From CABYIR01 sp038103905 (lineage in GTDB: Bacteria > Pseudomonadota > Alphaproteobacteria > Pelagibacterales > AG-422-B15), in NCBI GenBank assembly GCA_038103905.1, contig JAYNZW010000022.1, positions 1 through 10,574 on the forward strand: a stretch of DNA of 10,574 nucleotides, written 5' to 3'. Below are positions 6,154 to 10,574 of the stretch, one piece after another. Numbering within the stretch: the stretch's first letter is position 1; each line of letters starts with the position of its first letter. The position numbers were made by a program, and so were the translations under genes. Below the pieces are notes generated by a model. That model was given only the letters and a program-made list of their open reading frames with translations. It was not told the origin of the DNA and searched no databases.

Positions 6154-8124
6154 TTAAAATGCCATTACAAATTGGATCGCTGTTGAAGTTAGACTTTCAC
6201 TTAGAAATGGTGCATCTCGATAATTTAAAGATAACTTTATATGTTGATTGGGTTGCAATGCATAGATTGAATATAACCCTGCTGCATATCGAGTAGTTTT
6301 TAAGACCTGCGGGGTAAGTGAAACGCTATTAATGTATTGGCCGGTAGCATCATAACTACTGATCTTGTTGGATAGATCATGTTCCAGTCCAATATAGCCA
6401 CCCGCTAACCACTGGTTGGCTAATTTCTTTTCACCGTAAAGATTAAGTTCATTGGTCACCGCATTGTGTTCCACGGCACTGTAGGTAACAGGAAAATCGA
6501 CGTCACTAGTCTCTACATACCCAGCACGATTTGAATTTTTATAATTTAATTTAGCCACCCCAGTTAAAGCAATGCCTTTATAGTTTGGTAAGGCAGTAAC
6601 TACTTCCAATTGTATACCCTCACTAGCAATGTTGCTGCTACCAGTTCCAGCTTCGGTGTTGGTTAATACATCACGGGTAATGTTATAATTTTCATTATTA
6701 TAAGCTGCTGAGAGTTTAGCGGTATATTCACGACCAGCATAAGTCCCACTATACGCGGCAAAGATTCCAACTGTAGGTTCATTGCGAGTGTCTTGATAGT
6801 TGCTTGGTAGTTCCTGATCAGCTTGATCGATTAAGCCACCAAGAGATAAATTAGGTTGCAGTTGATAAGCACCCACTAAGGTATATGCACTTTGCGTACT
6901 ATTGCTACTAAGTTCATCGTTGTGATTATCACTATCTTGACGTATTGATAATTGTGCACAAACCTTATTTATCCCAAAGACATTACAGTTCGCATTTAAA
7001 CTTTGGCTCAGAACATTATTTTTATAATTTAAAATAGAATGTAATTGCGAACCAGTAGTCTCAAGAGCGGTGGTGGTATTTGTAACATCTAACATTACAT
7101 TTCTATAAATGAATGCTCGATTGCCATCTGTTGAACCTGAATAACCCACAATCACCGAACCATCACTACTAACATCGTAACCAACGCTAGTTGATCCGCC
7201 CGTTAATACACCTAAGCTGGTCATCGTGCCATCAACATATTTAAATGCTCGCCTACCGTCTGTTGAATCTGAATAACCTACAATCACCGAACCATCGCTA
7301 CTAGCACTGACAGCATAACTACCGTAACCATTTTCACTACCCTCTAATGCGCCTAAGTTGGTCATCGTGCCATCAACATATTTAAATGCTCGAGTGCCAA
7401 CTCCTGTTATATGTGAATAGCCCACAATTACCGAGCCATCACTACTAATACCGCGAGCGTAACTATGTGTACCACCCGCTAATACACCTAAGTTGGTCAT
7501 CGTGCCATCAACATATTTAAATGCTCGATTGCCANNNNNNNNNNNNNNNNNNNNNNNNNNNNNNNNNNNNNNNNNNNNNNNNNNNNNNNNNNNNNNNNNN
7601 NNNNNNNNNNNNNNNNNNNNNNNNNNNNNNNNNNTCGTGCCATCAACATATTTAAATGCTCGCCTACCGTCTGTTGAATCTGAATAACCCACAATCACCG
7701 AACCATCGCTACTAGCAGCAAAAGCGAGGCTACTTGAAGAACCGCCCGTTAATACACCTAAGTTGGTCATCGTGCCATCAACATATTTAAATGCTCGATT
7801 GCCATCTGTTGAATCTGAATAACCCACAATCACCGAACCATCACTACTAACATCGTAACCAACGCTAGTTGATCCGCCCGTTAATACACCTAAGCTGGTC
7901 ATCGTGCCATCAACATATTTAAATGCTCGCCTGCCAGCTGATGTATCAGCGGAACCCACAATTATCGAGCCATCACTACTAATCCCGGAAGCGTAACTAT
8001 TTTCACCAACCTCTAATACGCCTAAGACAGACATTTCGGCGTAAGAAATTTTATATGAGCTTAAAAAAAATAAAGAACTCAGAATGGTAAGTTTAAGCAA
8101 CCTTAATATTGAAACACCTTGCAT
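6154..8124 (-). CDS. HAF-repeat autotransporter (outer-membrane beta-barrel), interrupted by an assembly gap
   Basis: Predicted type V secreted surface protein. Residues 1-29 are a signal peptide ending ISYA|EM. Residues 31 to about 344 hold about seven HAF repeats of 44-47 aa with the core SSDGSVIVGYS...RAFKYVDGT. From about 350 to the end lies an autotransporter-type barrel: a conserved pair of cysteines (CNVFGINKVC), alternating strands, and a C-terminus ending in Phe (IQFVMAF) as expected for BAM-inserted barrels. Such proteins expose or release the repeat part at the cell surface; the HAF part probably forms a propeller-like or solenoid structure of unknown ligand. The 100-N gap falls in repeat four, so the real repeat number and length are uncertain; the frame happens to stay open across it. 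The start has no good Shine-Dalgarno. Base composition looks richer in GC than most neighbours. Confidence 0.85.
   Translation of the reverse strand: MQGVSILRLLKLTILSSLFFLSSYKISYAEMSVLGVLEVGENSYASGISSDGSIIVGSADTSAGRRAFKYVDGTMTSLGVLTGGSTSVGYDVSSDGSVIVGYSDSTDGNRAFKYVDGTMTNLGVLTGGSSSSLAFAASSDGSVIVGYSDSTDGRRAFKYVDGTXXXXXXXXXXXXXXXXXXXXXXXXXXXXXXXXXXGNRAFKYVDGTMTNLGVLAGGTHSYARGISSDGSVIVGYSHITGVGTRAFKYVDGTMTNLGALEGSENGYGSYAVSASSDGSVIVGYSDSTDGRRAFKYVDGTMTSLGVLTGGSTSVGYDVSSDGSVIVGYSGSTDGNRAFIYRNVMLDVTNTTTALETTGSQLHSILNYKNNVLSQSLNANCNVFGINKVCAQLSIRQDSDNHNDELSSNSTQSAYTLVGAYQLQPNLSLGGLIDQADQELPSNYQDTRNEPTVGIFAAYSGTYAGREYTAKLSAAYNNENYNITRDVLTNTEAGTGSSNIASEGIQLEVVTALPNYKGIALTGVAKLNYKNSNRAGYVETSDVDFPVTYSAVEHNAVTNELNLYGEKKLANQWLAGGYIGLEHDLSNKISSYDATGQYINSVSLTPQVLKTTRYAAGLYSIYALQPNQHIKLSLNYRDAPFLSESLTSTAIQFVMAF
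7112..7254. repeat. Near-identical 143-bp copy, member A
   Basis: Matches 7790-7932 base for base except C at 7136 against T at 7814. It covers repeat seven of the autotransporter plus the start of the shared segment beyond it. The two copies lie 678 bp apart in direct orientation, with different repeats and the gap between them. Confidence 0.9.
7535..7634. other. Assembly gap of exactly 100 N inside the HAF repeats
   Basis: Exactly 100 N is the usual placeholder for a gap of unknown length. One standard repeat would leave 97 missing bases here and a 45-aa repeat exactly 100, so a single unit is possible, but any whole number of extra units would also fit. Confidence 0.95.
7790..7932. repeat. 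Near-identical 143-bp copy, member B
   Basis: Counterpart of 7112-7254 with a single mismatch. It covers repeat two of the autotransporter. Longer than many short reads, it readily explains why assembly failed between the copies. Confidence 0.9.
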
Positions 8125-8411
8125 GGGAATAATGTTTAACTTGTTATTAATAAAAAAAAATAATTAATTTTTACTGATATATTCATGCAGTTTGATTACA
8201 GATGTGACTGTTAATGGACCTCGTTGTAAATGTGTCGAAATTATCGTATGATATGTTGTATTTAGGTTTTGGGAAACGGGTAAGTAACTGAAACTAAAAG
8301 ATAAATAAGTCTGTTTTATATATCGGCGTATTGTTTAAAAAGTTATTTATTGAAAACCATTAGGTATTAAACCAAATTTTTAAAACTCACAAGTTATCAA
8401 AAAGACTTATT

Positions 8412-8495
8412 TTATCCCATTCTTAACCAAACCTGCTTAAACCTCTCAACATTTGTGTCGATTGCGTGGAGGGCAGCATGAATTTTGTTTTTCAT
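8412..8495 (-). pseudogene. 27-codon open frame, possibly the decayed 3' end of a lost gene
   Basis: Reads MKNKIHAALH, then AIDTNVERF and KQVWLRMG before a TAA. The composition looks protein-like: charged and amphipathic, Trp and His present, and GC-richer codons (GCC, CTC, CAC, GAG) than the flanking DNA. In the same frame just upstream the reading is WLKKERSK preceded by an in-frame TAG at about 8526, so a longer ancestral frame broken by a stop is possible. A Trp-Leu-Lys-Lys piece followed by a basic helix would suit the C-terminus of a DDE-type transposase, but I cannot establish this. It could instead be a real small protein, or chance. Confidence 0.3.
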
Positions 8496-8547
8496 TTTAG
8501 ATCTTTCTTTTTTTAGCCACTATTCAGACGGAATTTTGACAGGGTTA

Positions 8548-8583
8548 TTTCTTATAAAGAAAGAATCAACTTCTTATAGAAAG
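8548..8583. repeat. Two small inverted repeats 21 bp apart before the 231-aa gene
   Basis: TTTCTT-ATA-AAGAAA at 8548-8562 and TTCT-TAT-AGAA at 8571-8581 are inverted repeats that resemble each other, also as direct repeats (TTCTTATAAAGAAAG and TTCTTATAGAAAG). Their centres are 21 bp apart, two turns of the helix, as often seen for paired regulator sites. The second overlaps the ribosome-binding region of the gene starting at 8593 (AGAAAG at 8578-8583). The AT-rich setting makes chance a serious alternative. Confidence 0.4.
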
Positions 8584-8592
8584 TAAATATCA

Positions 8593-9288
8593 ATGAATAA
8601 AAAGAACTATATAACGTTTCGTGCCTACGGTGCGGAGCAAACTCTTTGTCTCAATCCTATAAAATCCATTACACCAGAGAAAAAAACAAGTCATAAATTA
8701 GCTCCAAGTTTCAGCTTCTTGAAGACGTTTTTATTTGTAGTTTTTTGCTTCAGTGCCCTACTTGCTTATTCAGCATATGCTTCCGATGATGTTCTTTACC
8801 CTTCAGATAAGAATAATGGTTGGGAAATTATTGATTATGATGAAAGTAACATGATTACCCTTACAAGAACTGGCAACATAACAAATGGTGACCGATTATT
8901 TTTTATTCTTTACCCTGAAAATGAATGTAATTACGCGGATATCGGTTTCTTTGTATACTCAGAGAAAGAAGTTAAAGACTATAAAGAATTGGTTCATAAA
9001 ACGTTAACTATGAAAATTGGTAATCAAGCAGATTACGAATACTTAAATGCTTTTGTTGATCAATTACTTAGAGGCTTTGGAAAAGTTGATACTATTTTGT
9101 TTGAGCTAATTGATTTAGATGAAGAGCTAGTTCATGAGGTTGGATTAGAAAAACCCGACGACTTATCAGTCGATGACTACTTTGATATCACTAAAAATGT
9201 ATGGACTATGCAAGGTTTTGACAACTACATGATGAAAGCTCAATCAGCATGTCAAGCTAAAAGGCTAGATCCAAAAGCAACTGCGTAA
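8593..9288 (+). CDS. Exported or membrane-anchored protein of unknown function (231 aa)
   Basis: Not recognised. A hydrophobic segment at about residues 43-60 (FLKTFLFVVFCFSALLAYSA) is followed by YASDD, which could be a signal peptidase site. The predicted mature part of about 165 residues is acidic and probably periplasmic or extracellular, with cysteines in NECNY and SACQAK that could form one disulfide. The N-terminal 42 residues ahead of the hydrophobic stretch are unusually long for a signal peptide and include TFRAYGAEQTLCLNPIKS. Either the protein is anchored with this tail in the cytoplasm, or the real start is further in, for example a TTG at 8719; no ATG lies between. The Shine-Dalgarno is weak (AGAAAG). 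It stands alone, convergent with the 243-aa gene 61 bp away. The C-terminal half (LLRGFGKVDTILFELIDLDEEL) looks like a helix and strand of a compact domain. Confidence 0.7.
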   Translation: MNKKNYITFRAYGAEQTLCLNPIKSITPEKKTSHKLAPSFSFLKTFLFVVFCFSALLAYSAYASDDVLYPSDKNNGWEIIDYDESNMITLTRTGNITNGDRLFFILYPENECNYADIGFFVYSEKEVKDYKELVHKTLTMKIGNQADYEYLNAFVDQLLRGFGKVDTILFELIDLDEELVHEVGLEKPDDLSVDDYFDITKNVWTMQGFDNYMMKAQSACQAKRLDPKATA

Positions 9289-9349
9289 TAATAATAAATA
9301 TAAAGTGATAGATTGAAATAGGCTATAGCAGACCATACGCCCTTAGAAT

Positions 9350-10081
9350 TTATTTACATGGAAAAGCTTCTTCCCATGTAGTGATAGTACTAAACGACTT
9401 TGCTAATCCTAAATTTTCTAATTCTCCTCCTATAGCATTAGGAACCCATAACGGCTCACCAAGCCCTATTACTGCTAGCATATTTGGTAATGGAAAGATT
9501 TCTTTGTAATAAGTGCCGTATGTAGCATAAATATCCTGATAGTCAGGCCACTTCCAAGGCATATCCACTGTCCACTTAATTTTATCTTTTGAAATTCTTT
9601 CTAAGATAATTATTCCAAAATAAAGTGCGAATATTGCATCATATGGTCTACCATAGCCCATTTCGAATCTATCGCTTCTATATTTTTTATTAAGCTGACA
9701 AGAGTGAGCATTATCTCTAATTTCATTCATTTTATCTTTCACTCGAGGACTGTCTAAAAAAAGTGTCTTTTTTATGGATGTAGTTTCTCCAGTATTATCA
9801 AGGTAGTGATACATGAGTCTTGAGCTTTCAGGTAATACTACTGATAGAGACGCTCCCCATGCCAGCGTTTTATAAAAATGTTTTAGCCAATCTTTTTCTT
9901 CAGAAGAAATAGTTTCATTGTTTATTATCTTTGACTGAATTCTCTCAATTTTTATTTGAATTCTATCTAAACTTATTCCTGTTCCGATTGAGAATGCTGT
10001 ATTAAGAGTTGGAATAATAAAAATACAAAGTGCTGCAATTATTACAGTCATTATCAAGAAAGAGAATGTCTTTTTAAGCAT
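9350..10081 (-). CDS. Membrane-anchored protein of unknown function (243 aa)
   Basis: Not recognised. Residues 5-27 form a signal anchor or uncleaved signal (FSFLIMTVIIAALCIFIIPT). A charged, possibly coiled-coil stretch follows (RIQIKIERIQSKIINNE, about 40-56), then a segment with SRLMYHYLDNTGETTSIKK (about 86-104), a basic region with SCQLNKKYRSDRFEMGYGRPYD, a hydrophobic helix (IFALYFGIIILERI, about 150-163), and a Trp/Pro/Tyr-rich end (MPWKWPDYQDIYATYGTYY). Two cysteines (SCQLN and the penultimate residue) could pair outside the membrane. No catalytic motif can be named. It begins 36 bp after the corrected end of the nuclease gene on the same strand and is probably in its operon. There is no good Shine-Dalgarno before the ATG (TTTTAACATG). 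Export and pairing with a nuclease would suit a secreted or surface role, but that is inference. Confidence 0.7.
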   Translation of the reverse strand: MLKKTFSFLIMTVIIAALCIFIIPTLNTAFSIGTGISLDRIQIKIERIQSKIINNETISSEEKDWLKHFYKTLAWGASLSVVLPESSRLMYHYLDNTGETTSIKKTLFLDSPRVKDKMNEIRDNAHSCQLNKKYRSDRFEMGYGRPYDAIFALYFGIIILERISKDKIKWTVDMPWKWPDYQDIYATYGTYYKEIFPLPNMLAVIGLGEPLWVPNAIGGELENLGLAKSFSTITTWEEAFPCK

Positions 10082-10117
10082 GTTAAAATTTAATATACTT
10101 TTTAAATTAAATATTAT

Positions 10118-10574
10118 TTATGAACACCAATCAATTTTTTGACCCTTTATATAAATCTTGCCAAAGCCATTCTCAATAAGNNNNNNNNNNNNNNNNNNNN
10201 NNNNNNNNNNNNNNNNNNNNNNNNNNNNNNNNNNNNNNNNNNNNNNNNNNNNNNNNCTTCTGAAGCATCGATTGAGTCAAGTTGTAAATAACCTAAAATT
10301 CTACCAAATCTTCCTCTATCATAATTAGTTTTAATTTTAATTATTTCTGAAGCACTAATTAAGTTATTAAGATAATCCCTTGCCTTCAAACCTAGTTCTT
10401 TTTCTTCTTTGCATTTAGGGCGTGATATTTCTGGCGTATCAATATCCAATAATCTCATTTTTTCAAACTTTACTTCTGGCCAATCTTTATACTTAACACT
10501 GACATAACATGTATCTCCATCATAACAATACGTCCCATCTTGTTGCCTTAATACAACTTCAGCTTGGGTAGAGC
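10118..10574 (-). CDS. Staphylococcal nuclease-like (SNase/TNase) protein, 5'-truncated and broken by an assembly gap
   Basis: Predicted calcium-dependent nuclease fold. The frame is open from the window edge and contains CYDGDTCYVSV, then MRLLDIDTPEISRPKCKEE and NYDRGRFGRILGYL. These match the SNase metal-binding Asp (DGDT), the first catalytic Arg with DTPE (Arg35, Asp40, Thr41 and Glu43 in the S. aureus enzyme), and the second catalytic Arg (GR before ILGYL). The gene is therefore longer than the frame beginning at the internal ATG (10458). After the 76-N gap the stretch LIENGFGKIYIKG followed by QKIDWCS and TAA (10118-10120) is a fitting SNase C-terminus, but it lies in a different frame from the part before the gap. 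Cysteines in TYCYDGDTCY hint at export. The N-terminus, and any signal peptide, is outside the window. Confidence 0.85.
10181..10256. other. Assembly gap of 76 N inside the nuclease gene
   Basis: Seventy-six is not a placeholder length, so it is probably a scaffolder estimate. It shifts the frame between two parts that both read as SNase; a length of 3n+2 would join them. Confidence 0.95.

Larger units (their letters stand above)
7093..8034 (-). repeat. Seven tandem HAF repeats of about 132-141 bp
   Basis: Protein repeats at residues 31-74, 75-118, 119-163, 164-208 (mostly gap), 209-253, 254-300 and 301-344. Each begins with M(S/T)xLG(V/A)L and ends in RAF(K/I)Y, usually followed by VDGT. 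The ends of the unit are nearly invariant in DNA (the stretch encoding AFKYVDGTMT is shared by most copies), while the segment after LGxL differs. That mosaic is expected from recombination among copies. Confidence 0.9.
8125..8592. other. Long intergenic region between divergent genes
   Basis: This 468-bp stretch separates the autotransporter (minus) and the 231-aa exported protein (plus). Bases 8125-8411 are AT-rich with no convincing gene, RNA or hairpin terminator; promoters for the autotransporter should lie here but none stands out. Bases 8412-8495 hold a small minus-strand open frame, and 8548-8583 two small inverted repeats, both listed separately. A TTGACA at 8536-8541 has no TATAAT-like partner at 16-18 bp. 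Confidence 0.6.

Noticed and set aside
7493..7694. Frames on both strands spanning the 100-N gap.
   Set aside because: They exist only because N is read as open sequence; the repeats belong to the autotransporter frame.
6154..8124. The regularly spaced repeats, considered as a CRISPR array.
   Set aside because: Units of 132-141 bp encode a continuous protein with HAF motifs; spacing and length do not fit CRISPR.
8478..8516. A 12-codon plus-strand frame after GGAGGG, half phenylalanine (MNFVFHFRSFFF), resembling an attenuation leader peptide.
   Set aside because: It is exactly antisense to the Lys/Asn-rich start of the minus-strand 27-codon frame, and T-rich DNA gives Phe runs by chance. No attenuator or terminator hairpins follow and the downstream gene is not a phenylalanine gene.
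8536..8580. TTGACA at 8536-8541 with TATAAA or TATAGA, considered as a sigma-70 promoter.
   Set aside because: Spacers would be about 11 or 33 bp; neither is workable.
10147..10458. A 103-codon frame starting at an internal ATG of the nuclease and ending LARFI.
   Set aside because: The DGDT motif lies upstream of that ATG in the same open frame, and the post-gap reading is in the wrong frame for an SNase.

Overview
The window looks like a draft-assembly piece (two runs of N) from an AT-rich marine proteobacterium with dissimilatory sulfur metabolism. The strongest clue is most of aprA, the catalytic subunit of APS reductase, at the left edge. A DmdA/GcvT-type protein further right also fits a marine bacterium. 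A sulfur-oxidising gammaproteobacterium of the SUP05/Thioglobus kind is my best guess. SAR11, which also carries aprBA, is not excluded, but a 468-bp intergenic region and a repeat-rich autotransporter are unusual for such a streamlined genome. The lineage is inference; no rRNA or other phylogenetic marker is present.

Layout, left to right. (1) 1-1998, plus strand: the 3' part of aprA and a tightly coupled 116-aa protein of unknown function. (2) 4545-2000, minus strand: a compact four-gene run of an exported PQQ-type sugar dehydrogenase, a four-helix membrane protein overlapping it by one base, a CysC-like P-loop kinase, and a small nucleotidylyltransferase overlapping the kinase by 8 bp. This run converges on the apr operon with one base between the stop codons. 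(3) 4617-4907, plus strand: a small ABM-like protein with a strong Shine-Dalgarno sequence, divergent from (2). (4) 6056-4911, minus strand: a DmdA-like folate-dependent methyltransferase, converging on (3). (5) 8124-6154, minus strand: an exported HAF-repeat autotransporter with about seven repeats of 44-47 aa and a C-terminal beta-barrel, interrupted by a 100-N gap inside the repeats. (6) 8125-8592: a long intergenic region holding a 27-codon open frame that looks like a gene remnant and a pair of small inverted repeats next to the following gene. (7) 8593-9288, plus strand: an exported or membrane-anchored protein of unknown function. (8) 10574-9350, minus strand: the greater part of a staphylococcal-nuclease-like protein, broken by a 76-N gap, followed by an unknown membrane-anchored protein.

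How they may work together: AprA oxidises sulfite to APS (or the reverse), and the DmdA-like protein may handle DMSP or another methylated marine compound. The CysC-like kinase and nucleotidylyltransferase pair sits beside apr, but it lacks motifs expected of a true APS kinase, so its substrate is open. The right half (autotransporter, exported unknowns, nuclease) has a cell-surface or secreted character and looks like accessory DNA. No tRNA, rRNA, CRISPR array or intact insertion sequence was seen.
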